A stretch of DNA of 64,000 nucleotides from Candidatus Melainabacteria bacterium. Lineage in GTDB: Bacteria; Cyanobacteriota; Vampirovibrionia; Obscuribacterales; Obscuribacteraceae. The stretch covers positions 186,001 through 250,000 of the forward strand of contig JAFKGK010000006.1 in the NCBI GenBank assembly GCA_017307165.1. The letters run 5' to 3'. How positions within the stretch are numbered: position 1 is the stretch's first letter; the number at the start of each line of letters is the position of its first letter. Positions 52,890 to 61,307 of this stretch are shown here, one piece after another. The notes beneath the pieces are model-generated. The model saw only the letters and a list, made by a program, of their open reading frames with translations. It was not told where the DNA came from and ran no database searches. A program made the translations under genes and the position numbers.

Positions 52890-53294
52890 ATGGCATCAAC
52901 AGATTCAGCACTTTCTAAGGACACTGATCTTCCTGTTTTGGTGGTAGACGACAATGCTATGGTTCGTCTCAGTACCAAAATGGCACTCGAGTCACTGGGC
53001 ATCCAGGCTGAGGCTGTATCCGGCGGCCACGAGGCACTTCAAAAACTCAGCGAACGCAATTATGCTGCTGTCATCATGGATTACCGCATGCCCGAGATGA
53101 GTGGTGCCGATTGTACGCGCGAGATCCGCCGCCGCGAAAAGATCACGCATACTCGGATTCCTGTGATTGGATATTCCGCAGACAAGACCTCGCAAATTGG
53201 TGCCGATTGCAAGGATGCCGGTATGGATGCACTTCTTAGCAAAGAAGTGCCAATTGGCGCTCTGGTAGAAGTGATCAAATCTTTTAAAATTTAG
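52890..53294 (+). CDS. Single-domain response regulator (CheY-like)
   Basis: 134 aa, receiver only. Asp20/Asp21 acidic pair, phospho-acceptor Asp64 (VIMDYRMPEMSG), Ser96 (IGYSAD) and Lys118 (LLSKEVP) are present. AAGG lies 9 nt before the ATG. No output domain. Its last codons lie in the first unit of a 14-bp AT-rich triple repeat. A similar stand-alone receiver lies at 6903. Confidence 0.9.
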   Translation: MASTDSALSKDTDLPVLVVDDNAMVRLSTKMALESLGIQAEAVSGGHEALQKLSERNYAAVIMDYRMPEMSGADCTREIRRREKITHTRIPVIGYSADKTSQIGADCKDAGMDALLSKEVPIGALVEVIKSFKI

Positions 53295-53327
53295 ATTCTA
53301 AAATTTAGATTTTAAAATTTAGATTTT
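53286..53327 (+). repeat. Three tandem copies of a 14-bp AT-rich unit
   Basis: TAAAATTTAGATTC, TAAAATTTAGATTT, TAAAATTTAGATTT at 53286-53299, 53300-53313 and 53314-53327. The first copy contains the stop codon of the receiver gene. One base differs between copies. Confidence 0.9.
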
Positions 53328-53426
53328 GATGTATATTCATTTTCTTCCAATTGTCTCTCAGGAACCAGGGTTGCATTGTCGCGTCGCTAATGCGCTAGAG
53401 CAATTGCAAATAACAGAGGGACAATC

Positions 53427-54470
53427 ATGAACCCTGAGACAAACAAAACAAAACTCGACGATCTGCTGGATCAACATGAGCTCTTGCCCATGGAGGCCAA
53501 GCTCATCTCAAAATTTCCTGAAACGCGGATGGGTGAGCTTTACTACGAGCCAAAGTGGGATGGATTTAGATGTATAGCTTATAAAGACGGTCAAGATATC
53601 GACCTTCGCTCCAAAAGCGGCCAGCCATTGGCTAGATATTTTCCTGAGATAGCAGAGGCATTGCGGGCAATACCATGCCGACGCTTTGTGCTCGACGGTG
53701 AGCTTTTGATAGCTGGCAAGCATGATTTTGACATGCTATTGCAAAGAGTCCATCCTGCGCAATCGCGTATCGACAAGCTATCTAAGTCAACTCCAGCCGT
53801 TTTTGTCATGTTTGATATTTTGGCGCTTAATCAGCGCAGTTTGCTCAAGAGGCCGCTTTCGACTCGCAGAGCAGAGCTAGAAATATTTGCCTCAAAGTAC
53901 GTAGATGGCGGCAAGACGAGCCACCAAAACGAGCGTATGGCCCTTAGTCCTTTTAGCAAAAATCCAAAGACAGCAATGAAATGGCTCGAGCAAAAGAGTG
54001 CCAAGCTCGATGGAGTGATAATTAAGGATGCCACCATGTCCTATCAATCTGGTACTAGATACGGTATGCAAAAGATTAAAAAGATCCGCACTGCTGATTG
54101 TGTCGTCGGTGGCTTTCGCTATAAAGACGATGGCAAGACGGTTGGTTCGCTATTGCTAGGGCTCTATGACGATGACCATGAGTTTAAGCATGTGGGCTTT
54201 GTCGCTGGATTGACAGATGAGCAAAAACGGGCGCTGGCACCGCAGTTAGAGAAACTAAAAGCCCCCTCATCTTTTACAAAAAATGTCCCTGGTAAGCGTA
54301 GTCGTTGGAGCAAAAATACAGATGCTATTTGGGTCCCTCTCAAACAGCGGCTGGTGGTCGAAGTCAAATTTGACCAGGTCACACATGAGCGCTTCAGGCA
54401 TGGCGCTGCACTGGTGCGTTTCAGGCCAGACAAAAAGCCAGACCAATGTACCATCGAGCAAATTGCCTAA
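53427..54470 (+). CDS. ATP-dependent DNA ligase (LigC-like)
   Basis: 347 aa, ATG at 53427 with GAGGG 6 nt upstream. Adenylation Lys43 in EPKWDGFR (motif I, KxDG), FVLDGELLI (motif III), VFVMFDILAL, LDGVIIKDA (motif IV) and VVEVKFDQVTHERFRHGAALVRFRPDK (motifs V-VI and OB fold). The two-domain minimal size matches stand-alone LigC/LigD-ligase-domain enzymes, which seal nicks and often work with Ku; no ku gene or LigD polymerase/phosphoesterase domain is in the window. Stops of this gene and the convergent LRR gene overlap. Confidence 0.93.
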   Translation: MNPETNKTKLDDLLDQHELLPMEAKLISKFPETRMGELYYEPKWDGFRCIAYKDGQDIDLRSKSGQPLARYFPEIAEALRAIPCRRFVLDGELLIAGKHDFDMLLQRVHPAQSRIDKLSKSTPAVFVMFDILALNQRSLLKRPLSTRRAELEIFASKYVDGGKTSHQNERMALSPFSKNPKTAMKWLEQKSAKLDGVIIKDATMSYQSGTRYGMQKIKKIRTADCVVGGFRYKDDGKTVGSLLLGLYDDDHEFKHVGFVAGLTDEQKRALAPQLEKLKAPSSFTKNVPGKRSRWSKNTDAIWVPLKQRLVVEVKFDQVTHERFRHGAALVRFRPDKKPDQCTIEQIA

Positions 54471-55447
54471 TGCAAGGGACCAAACAATTCTGGGGCAAAC
54501 TGCGACCTTTCATTTTCGACTGACAATTTGATCTTGGGCATTTGGCTTCGCAACTTGCTTTCAGCGGTTTTGTTAAACGATACCGATAAGACCTGGAGCT
54601 TTGGAAATGATTTAAAGGTAGCAATACTCAAAGGAGTGATGCTCGTATTTTTTAAATCCAGATTGATCAGGTTTTTTAGAGTCTTCAATTTGGCAATATC
54701 TTTATCCGTCAGTTTGCCATTGCCCGATAGACAAAGCTCTTCGAGATTAGTCATTTGACTGATCGTGTCGATCGCCTGCTTGTCGATATTTGCATCGCTA
54801 AGATTGAGGATTTTTAAGGTTTTCATTTTGCAAAGCGGATGCAGATCCGAGTTTTTGAGATTTGTCATTCTGAGGTTTAGATTTGTCAAGCTCTTCAATT
54901 TTGTTATGTCTTCCAGGCCGGCGGCTGACACGTCAGTTTCGGCTAGCTGTATTTTTTTTAAATCGCTCATAGACGCCAGAGATGGCAGTCCTTTGTCTGA
55001 CACGCTTGTATTGAGCAGGTACAGTTCGAGCAGTCCTTTGCACCGGCTTACCCGCGCAAGCGCCAAATCTCCAAAATTTTCCAAATTGCCACAATCAATA
55101 CTGACTATCGCGCCAGAAGGCATATCTTTCAAACACTCTAAAAGCTCTGGTTTTGTGCCATCAAAGTTGAGCGAGAGTTTGAGCGACTGGCCCGATGCTA
55201 GTTTGACCCGCCCCTTCGCTCGAGCATACAAGTTTGGTTGGCTGGCCACTACCATGCCCTTATACAAGATCGCCTCGTGCAGATTGCCAATTGAGGTGTT
55301 GGCAAAGTTGAGCCAGAGGTCCGGAGCAGCTGCCCATACGGGCAAGGGCCGGGCTTTTATTGAGAGCATCCCAATTAGACGGGCCGCAATAGCCAGACCC
55401 GCAGCATGGGCTTTACATCCGCCCTTGTTCTGTATAAATGCTTTCAT
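54467..55447 (-). CDS. Leucine-rich repeat protein
   Basis: 326 aa. Residues about 110-310 contain six or more 23-25 residue repeats such as LKKIQLAETDVSAAGLEDITKLKSL, LTNLNLRMTNLKNSDLHPLCKMKTL and LEELCLSGNGKLTDKDIAKLKTL, the curved LRR solenoid of ribonuclease-inhibitor-like bacterial proteins. The N-terminus (GLAIAARLIGMLSI) is weakly signal-like and may be an export signal. It is probably a binding scaffold. No ribosome site; a TACACT-like -10 lies directly before the ATG at 55447. Confidence 0.82.
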   Translation of the reverse strand: MKAFIQNKGGCKAHAAGLAIAARLIGMLSIKARPLPVWAAAPDLWLNFANTSIGNLHEAILYKGMVVASQPNLYARAKGRVKLASGQSLKLSLNFDGTKPELLECLKDMPSGAIVSIDCGNLENFGDLALARVSRCKGLLELYLLNTSVSDKGLPSLASMSDLKKIQLAETDVSAAGLEDITKLKSLTNLNLRMTNLKNSDLHPLCKMKTLKILNLSDANIDKQAIDTISQMTNLEELCLSGNGKLTDKDIAKLKTLKNLINLDLKNTSITPLSIATFKSFPKLQVLSVSFNKTAESKLRSQMPKIKLSVENERSQFAPELFGPLH

Positions 55448-55557
55448 AGTGTACTAAAGCGACATCTTTCAACACATCCTGGACCATATCCACTAATATA
55501 ATGGATCCGACAGCTCTCCAGATTTTGCTTGCAGCACTTTGCAGGTGGTAAATAACA

Positions 55558-55959
55558 TTGCACATTTTGGTCGCACAAGATCCAGCCGTGATGTCTCCAG
55601 TCCTGGAGGCTTGTGCTGGTCATCAAGTGGACGAGGCAACGACAGTTTCGCAAGCCAAGGATTTGCTAGCTCATAATGTGTACGACGCCATCATAGTGGG
55701 AGTACATTTTGATGAGTCGAGGGCTATGGAGTTGATTGCCTGGCTCAGACAGGAGAGACCCAATATGCCCATCGTAATGGTGAGGCTCAAGCACTCCGAT
55801 TTTGAAGAAACTTTTAGGAGAACCGCCAGAGCACTCAAAAAAGTCGGCTCTATTTGCAGTTATCTCGAGCTAGAGGGAGATAAGGCTTGGCGGGAGAAAA
55901 TTCAAAAGGCTCTGCGCAAGTGCGTCGACCTCGAAATCAGTTTGTCTGATGCTCATTAA
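55558..55959 (+). CDS. Receiver-like protein lacking the phospho-acceptor
   Basis: 133 aa from a TTG at 55558 with AGGTGG 9 nt upstream; the next residues HILVAQDPAVMSPVLEACAG form a receiver-like first strand and helix. YDAIIVGVHFDESRAMELIAWLR places Gly48 where the conserved Asp should be, and the usual Thr/Ser and Lys positions (IVMVRLKHSD) are altered. It is therefore a pseudo-receiver. It lies 24 bp before the TPR gene, probably one operon. Comparable protein at 12633. Confidence 0.6.
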   Translation: MHILVAQDPAVMSPVLEACAGHQVDEATTVSQAKDLLAHNVYDAIIVGVHFDESRAMELIAWLRQERPNMPIVMVRLKHSDFEETFRRTARALKKVGSICSYLELEGDKAWREKIQKALRKCVDLEISLSDAH

Positions 55960-55983
55960 GCGCGCAGTCTTTTGAAGGCGCTA

Positions 55984-56556
55984 ATGGCTATGATTGGCTT
56001 TGCGACAGGCATTGTGCTGCCCGTTGCTCTGGCAGCCGACTCCGATTTGCAACTAGCCGAGTCGGCCTACAAGCGTGATGACTGGACGACTGCAATCCCG
56101 GCATACCAGAGATATCTCAAAGAGCATCCCCGCGAAACCGGCGCCTATGTGCGGCTAGGGGACTGCCTGCGGCGGGTCCAGCGCAATAATGAAGCTATAG
56201 ATGCTCTTACTGCTGCTATTAAGATAAAACCCTTGTGCCGTGCCCACGTTTTGAGGGCACGGGCTTACGCCGCTCAAAAGCAAAACGATAAAGCACTGAG
56301 CGATTTTCGTCGGGCCCTGGTCTTAGAACCCAGCGACTTTTACTTGTACATCGATCTCGTCGATCAAGAGCTCAAGCTGGGCCAATATTCCGCAGCAGTC
56401 TCTGATTGCACAAAAGGGATCGACGCTGCAACCAATCCATCATGCAAAATCCGCCTTTTGTACGCCCGTTCAAAGGCCTATACGGCTATGGGACAGAAGG
56501 CCCGAGCACTACAAGACCAGGCTTTAGCCGATAAATTATCTGTTGATACTTTATAA
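55984..56556 (+). CDS. Exported TPR protein
   Basis: 190 aa from the ATG at 55984 (AAGG upstream); a TTG at 55972 is the alternative. Signal peptide about 1-17 (ending ALA), then about four TPR units (LAESAYKRDDWTTAIPAYQRYLKEHP, AIDALTAAIKIKPLCRAHVLRARAYA, ALSDFRRALVLEPSDFYLYIDLVD). Probably a periplasmic interaction scaffold. It follows the pseudo-receiver gene closely. Confidence 0.8.
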   Translation: MAMIGFATGIVLPVALAADSDLQLAESAYKRDDWTTAIPAYQRYLKEHPRETGAYVRLGDCLRRVQRNNEAIDALTAAIKIKPLCRAHVLRARAYAAQKQNDKALSDFRRALVLEPSDFYLYIDLVDQELKLGQYSAAVSDCTKGIDAATNPSCKIRLLYARSKAYTAMGQKARALQDQALADKLSVDTL

Positions 56557-56670
56557 GTGTTGCCGATTCGACTCATTTAAAAATAAATATGCAACTTTCT
56601 TGCGCCCACCAGGTCTTAACCCTCGTGTTTATGAGTCTGAAAGGCCTATCTAATTGGTTAAGGGTGCATC

Positions 56671-58236
56671 ATGAGTCCGAGCTTTCGTAATGTCTATGAT
56701 GATATCGCAAAGGATGTCGTCGTCTTTAGAGAGTTATTTGATGCATTGCCGCAACCCTGTTGGAGTGCTCGTCTGGATGGACACGTCGATTTTTACAATA
56801 GCAGTTGGTATCAGTATACGGGCACTACCTTTGATCAAATGAAGGGCTGGGGCTGGGAGATTGTTCACGATCCGCAATTGCTGCCGCTCATCAAGCAAAA
56901 GCTCAATCACGCTATAAAATCCGAAGAGCCTTTCGAGATGGAGTTTCCCTTAAAGCGTTTTGATGGCGTTTACGAGACCTTTGTCACACAGGTCAAGCCT
57001 TTACGCAATGCTGAGGGCGAGATAGTGCGATGGGTTGGTATAGCAAACAACGTACAGGACATCAGGCAGACTCGGTTTGACCTCTCTCACCAGGAGAGAA
57101 AGTTTGCCACCATGGCAAACGCTTTGCCCAATATAGTCTGGAGTACGGATGCCAATCTCAATGCTGACTTCTTTAACGATCGCTGGTATCAATACACTGG
57201 TCTCACCGAAGCTGAGTCGCTGGGACAGGGATGGCGGCAAAGTTTTTCGGCCGAAATGCTCAAAAAAATGGATGAAGATTGGGGAAAGGCCATTGCTGAG
57301 GGATCCAGCTACGAAGCCGAACAGCTAGTGCGTTCGGCGGATGGTGAGTACAGATGGTTTTTGACTCGGGGCTATCCGTTCAAGGATAAGGACGGACGTA
57401 TTATTTCTTGGTTTGGGACCACCACCGATATCCACGAGCAAAAGCGTGCTGCCGAACTATTAGAAAAACAAGTAGCCGAGCGTACCGCCCAATTGGTTAA
57501 AGAAAAAGACAACGCTGTGGCTGCTAGCATGTCCAAGTCCGCTTTTATAGCCACGGTCAGCCATGAAATAAGGTCGCCACTAGCAGGGATTATTGGCCTT
57601 TTGCAATGCTTGACCGATATTGCGCAAGATCCAGAAGAGCTCGAGCTTGCAACAGACAGCCTCGGTGCTGCAAACGGCTTATTGGCGATCCTCAACAATT
57701 TGCTAGACGAATCAAAACTCGAAGCCGGCAAAATAAAACTAGAAGATCGACCTTTCAACCTGGCTCAGGTGGTGCATGATACGGTCGTATTGACGCGCCC
57801 TCTAGCAGAGGCTAATAAAATCGATTTGACCACCAATATCGATAGTGATTTGCAAACGGTCATTGGGGACGAGTTGAGAGTGAGACAGATCTTTATCAAT
57901 CTGGTCTCAAACGCGATCAAATTTACCAAAGATGGAGCAGTAGAAATTGTCGGAATGGTCGTGTCCAAAGATGATCAGCAAATCAATGCCAGATTTGAGA
58001 TAAGAGATACAGGCATTGGTATCGATAATCTTAAGGCCAAGACATTGTTTGAACCCTATCATCAGATCGACCAATCCATCAGTCGGCAGTATGGTGGCAC
58101 TGGTCTGGGATTGAGCATCTGCAAGAGTCTGGTGACTTTGATGGGTGGCCAGATTGGTTTCACCTCACAATTAGGCACGGGTAGTGTATTTTGGTTTGAG
58201 CTTCCGTTCAATTTTCCGTTCACTTGGGGTTCATAA
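56671..58236 (+). CDS. PAS-PAS sensor histidine kinase
   Basis: 521 aa, ATG at 56671 with AAGGGTG upstream. Two PAS domains (about 20-130 and 145-260, each with WYQYTG) precede a helix, then HisKA with phospho-accepting His298 (VSHEIRSPLAGIIGLL) and an HATPase domain with N-box Asn414 (NLVSNAIKF), G1 DTGIG (446-450) and G2 GGTGLGLSI (475-483). No membrane helix, so cytosolic. No response regulator is adjacent; the pseudo-receiver at 55558 and lone receivers elsewhere are possible partners. It sits directly upstream of the lipid operon. Confidence 0.93.
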   Translation: MSPSFRNVYDDIAKDVVVFRELFDALPQPCWSARLDGHVDFYNSSWYQYTGTTFDQMKGWGWEIVHDPQLLPLIKQKLNHAIKSEEPFEMEFPLKRFDGVYETFVTQVKPLRNAEGEIVRWVGIANNVQDIRQTRFDLSHQERKFATMANALPNIVWSTDANLNADFFNDRWYQYTGLTEAESLGQGWRQSFSAEMLKKMDEDWGKAIAEGSSYEAEQLVRSADGEYRWFLTRGYPFKDKDGRIISWFGTTTDIHEQKRAAELLEKQVAERTAQLVKEKDNAVAASMSKSAFIATVSHEIRSPLAGIIGLLQCLTDIAQDPEELELATDSLGAANGLLAILNNLLDESKLEAGKIKLEDRPFNLAQVVHDTVVLTRPLAEANKIDLTTNIDSDLQTVIGDELRVRQIFINLVSNAIKFTKDGAVEIVGMVVSKDDQQINARFEIRDTGIGIDNLKAKTLFEPYHQIDQSISRQYGGTGLGLSICKSLVTLMGGQIGFTSQLGTGSVFWFELPFNFPFTWGS

Positions 58237-58279
58237 AGACAGCTTATTCTGAGTAGGTCGGTAGCTCAGAAGTACCCTT

Positions 58280-59230
58280 ATGCAGATACAACCGGGCATT
58301 GTGCGTGCCTTCAGGTGGCTTGACTCAGATAATGTGAGCGATGATCCTCGTTTGTCAGCCTCAGGTCCAGTTCGGACAGAGTATGACAGATGGATTCCCT
58401 TCCTCTTTTTGCACCTTGGTTGTTTTGGAGTCATTTTTACAGGGACCTCGTGGTTTGCTGTCACGACTTGCCTGGTGCTCTATTGCATAAGGATGTTTGC
58501 GATTACAGGCTTCTACCACCGCTATTTTTCGCATAGATCATTCAAAGCTTCGCGAATTGCTCAGGCCTTTTTTGCGATACTGGGTTTAACGGCTATGCAG
58601 CGCGGACCTTTATGGTGGGCGGCGCATCATAGGGCGCACCATAAGGAGGCGGATCGAGATAATGATCCTCACTCGCCGGTGGTGCGGGGCTTTTTATGGT
58701 CGCATCTAGGTTGGCTTACAGCCACTAAAAACATGCCTACTGATTACACAAAGGTGCCTGATTTTTTAAAGTATCCAGAGCTCCGATTTTTAAATCGATT
58801 TGATTGGGTGATACCATTGCTCCTTTTTATCGGTCTATATGGACTAGGTCAATATTTGCAAGCGACAATGCCTCAGTTTCAGACCAACGGTCTGCAGCTT
58901 ATCGTATGGGGATTTTTTATCAGTACGACAATCTTGTTTCATGCGACCTGCTCTATCAATTCGTTTGCGCATATGTTTGGCTACAGGAGATTTGATATAC
59001 CTGACGATAGTCGCAATAATCCGATCTTGGCTTTAGTGACGTTTGGCGAAGGCTGGCACAACAATCACCACAGATATAGCAACAGCGTCAGGCAGGGATT
59101 TGTCTGGTGGGAGCTGGATATTACCTATTTAATCCTTTTGTGTATGAGCAAGATTGGCTTGATTTATGACTTGCAACCGGTGCCGGACGCCGTTATGCGC
59201 AAAGTAGCGCTTAAAGAGCGTGAGTCGTGA
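58280..59230 (+). CDS. Acyl-CoA/acyl-lipid delta-9-type desaturase
   Basis: 316 aa. Three histidine boxes of the membrane di-iron desaturases: His80-RYFS-His85, His117-RA-His120-His121 and His260-NN-His263-His264 in EGWHNNHHRYS. Hydrophobic segments at about 40-70, 95-110, 175-195 and 205-225 give the expected two-hairpin topology. It introduces a cis double bond into acyl chains, needing an electron donor such as cytochrome b5 or a ferredoxin-type partner. GTGA overlap with the next gene makes it the first gene of the lipid operon. Confidence 0.93.
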   Translation: MQIQPGIVRAFRWLDSDNVSDDPRLSASGPVRTEYDRWIPFLFLHLGCFGVIFTGTSWFAVTTCLVLYCIRMFAITGFYHRYFSHRSFKASRIAQAFFAILGLTAMQRGPLWWAAHHRAHHKEADRDNDPHSPVVRGFLWSHLGWLTATKNMPTDYTKVPDFLKYPELRFLNRFDWVIPLLLFIGLYGLGQYLQATMPQFQTNGLQLIVWGFFISTTILFHATCSINSFAHMFGYRRFDIPDDSRNNPILALVTFGEGWHNNHHRYSNSVRQGFVWWELDITYLILLCMSKIGLIYDLQPVPDAVMRKVALKERES

Positions 59231-60483
59231 AGAGAGTCGCCATAATCGGATGTGGTATTTCGGGTTTGGGTCTTGCCTATTATTTGAGAGACCTTGATTG
59301 CCAATTTGTCTTATATGAAATGGAAGATTATCTGGGAGGCCATGCCAATACCGTAATGGTGGATGAGGGACACCATACGATACCTGTGGACACAGGGTTT
59401 ATGGTCTTTAACAAGGTGACCTATCCTCTGCTGCTCGATTTATTTAAGCAACTAAATGTACCTATCAAACAAACTGATATGTCGTTTTCTGTGCAAGATG
59501 CCCAAACTGGATTGCAGTATGCTGGTGCTAGCTTTAACAGATTGTTTGGGGATCGCAGCAATTTTTGCAAGCCATTTTTTTTGCGGCTTTTATTAGAGAT
59601 CAATCGCTTTAACTGCCAGGGCAAGGCAGACCTGCTAGACAATAGCGTCAAAGCGATGAGCCTGGCACAATACGTGCAATATAAGCGATTTAGCAAAGAT
59701 TTTGTAGACATGTATCTAGTGCCGATGAGCGCTGCTATCTGGTCTGCGCCCCCCGGCAAGATGATGGATTTTCCTGCAAGCACCTTGCTGCACTTTTTTG
59801 CCAATCATGGACTCTTGGGAGTGAGTACCCAGCATCAATGGTGGACGGTCGATGGTGGCTCCAGGCAATACGTCAAGCTCTTGCTTGATTGCGTCAAGGC
59901 CGATGTGCGCAAATGTGCAAAAGTCGTCAGCGTTGAGCGCAAATCGCAAGATGTCATGGTCAACTGCCGAGATGGGGACTGTCAATCTTATGATCAAGTG
60001 ATCATGGCCTGCCATGCCGATCAGGCACTTGCTTTGCTCAGCCGACCAAGTACGCTGGAGTCCAGCCTTTTATCCGCATTTTCATATCAGCAAAACCACA
60101 CCATCTTGCACACAGATAGTTCGGTCATGCCAAAGGCACCAAGATGTTGGGCCTCATGGAATTATCGCATCGACTCTGAAAGCGCAAGCACGCATTATTG
60201 GATGAATAATCTGCAGAATGTATCTCAAGAGAAAGATTATTTTGTTTCTCTTAACGCTGAACATTTGATAGACAAGGCTAAGATCGTCAGGCGGATTGTC
60301 TACCACCATCCTCTCTTTGACAAGCTTGCCATCAGTGCTCAAAGCGACTTGGCTCGTCTAAATAATGGCCCCGACCACGATCGCATCTCTTTTTGTGGTA
60401 GTTATTTTGGTTATGGCTTTCATGAGGATGGATTAAAGTCAGCTTGGGATTTGGCTCAGATTTTTAAGAGCAGACAATTATGA
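59227..60483 (+). CDS. FAD/NAD(P)-dependent amine-oxidase-like oxidoreductase
   Basis: 418 aa from the GTG at 59227. VAIIGCGISGLGLAYYL is a dinucleotide-binding P-loop and VLYEMEDYLGGHANTV continues the FAD site; VPVDTGFMVFNKVTYPLL is typical of the COG2907-type flavoproteins that accompany DUF1365 and CFA-like genes. C-terminal GSYFGYGFHEDGLKSAWDLAQ closes the FAD site. Relatives lie in the RpoE/ChrR singlet-oxygen regulon of Rhodobacter and have been tied to furan or branched fatty acid biosynthesis; I recall that in outline only. Probable role: oxidation or desaturation of a methylated acyl chain. Confidence 0.85.
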   Translation: MKRVAIIGCGISGLGLAYYLRDLDCQFVLYEMEDYLGGHANTVMVDEGHHTIPVDTGFMVFNKVTYPLLLDLFKQLNVPIKQTDMSFSVQDAQTGLQYAGASFNRLFGDRSNFCKPFFLRLLLEINRFNCQGKADLLDNSVKAMSLAQYVQYKRFSKDFVDMYLVPMSAAIWSAPPGKMMDFPASTLLHFFANHGLLGVSTQHQWWTVDGGSRQYVKLLLDCVKADVRKCAKVVSVERKSQDVMVNCRDGDCQSYDQVIMACHADQALALLSRPSTLESSLLSAFSYQQNHTILHTDSSVMPKAPRCWASWNYRIDSESASTHYWMNNLQNVSQEKDYFVSLNAEHLIDKAKIVRRIVYHHPLFDKLAISAQSDLARLNNGPDHDRISFCGSYFGYGFHEDGLKSAWDLAQIFKSRQL

Positions 60484-61295
60484 TTGATGGCGCATACATT
60501 TATGATTGCCGCATTACTCATCATCGTTTGGTTCCCAGACGACACAGCTTTTCGCTGAGACATTTTATGTTTTTGCTACCGCTAATGCGATTGGATGGCT
60601 TAGCCTCTGCGTGCAAATTACTTAGCATAAATGCATTCAATATTTATTCTTTCCATCACATGGATTATCTTTCCTGTCCAGATTTGCGCGGCCTTTCTCT
60701 GATTGAAAGAGTGCAAAAGATAGTCAGAGACGCCGGCATCACTGTACAGCTCGGCTCTGTGTCCCTTTTGACCAATGTAAGAGTCCTCAATTATATTTTT
60801 AATCCGATCAGCTTTTATTATTGTTACGATGTCCAAGATCAGCTTGCGTGCTGTATTTGTGAGGTGTCCAATACCTTTAGGGAAAAAAAGATCTACGTAA
60901 TCAATGCCAATGCACAGGGCCGTCTGCTTGATCAGCAAAAGAAATTGTTTTATGTCTCTCCCTTTGCTCGACCGGATGATGATTTTAAATTTGATATAGG
61001 TGTGCCTGGACTTGGATTTAGGACTGACATAACGACAGTGTCGCCTCGAGGCAATGTACTTGAGGCTCGTATGGTCGGTCAACAAAAACCATTGAGTGAT
61101 GGGCAGCTGATTGGCGCGTTTTTTGTGCGGCCATTTGCTACAGCTCAAGTGATATGGGGGATTCATTTTCAAGCCTTGCTCTTGTGGCTAAAAGGCGTGC
61201 CATATCGCCGTAAGCAGCAGGACGCTGACCTGCAAATAGGCTATTGGAAAGCGCCTGGCAACAAAAATGAAGCAGACAGTGTTATCGGCAAGTAG
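60480..61295 (+). CDS. DUF1365 family protein
   Basis: 271 aa, ATGA overlap with the preceding gene. AYIYDCRITHHRLVPRRHSF and NVRVLNYIFNPISFYYCYD, then VSNTFREKKIY and VSPFARPDDDFKFDI are the conserved blocks of DUF1365 (COG3496). The family sits between the COG2907 flavoprotein and CFA-like methyltransferases in many bacteria, so it is part of the same lipid-modifying pathway; its enzymatic role is not established. His/Phe-rich N-terminus is conserved. The next gene starts 12 bp later. Confidence 0.88.
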   Translation: MIDGAYIYDCRITHHRLVPRRHSFSLRHFMFLLPLMRLDGLASACKLLSINAFNIYSFHHMDYLSCPDLRGLSLIERVQKIVRDAGITVQLGSVSLLTNVRVLNYIFNPISFYYCYDVQDQLACCICEVSNTFREKKIYVINANAQGRLLDQQKKLFYVSPFARPDDDFKFDIGVPGLGFRTDITTVSPRGNVLEARMVGQQKPLSDGQLIGAFFVRPFATAQVIWGIHFQALLLWLKGVPYRRKQQDADLQIGYWKAPGNKNEADSVIGK

Positions 61296-61307
61296 GGATA
61301 GATAAAA

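Noticed and set aside
53286..53327. CRISPR array
   Set aside because: The units are 14 bp, directly adjacent without spacers, so this is a simple tandem repeat.
54765..55457. 230-codon open frame on the + strand opposite the LRR gene
   Set aside because: The LRR repeat pattern on the - strand is unmistakable; the + frame is Ser/Leu-rich shadow.
60618..61172. 184-codon open frame on the - strand opposite the DUF1365 gene
   Set aside because: DUF1365 is well supported and the antisense product has no pattern or ribosome site.
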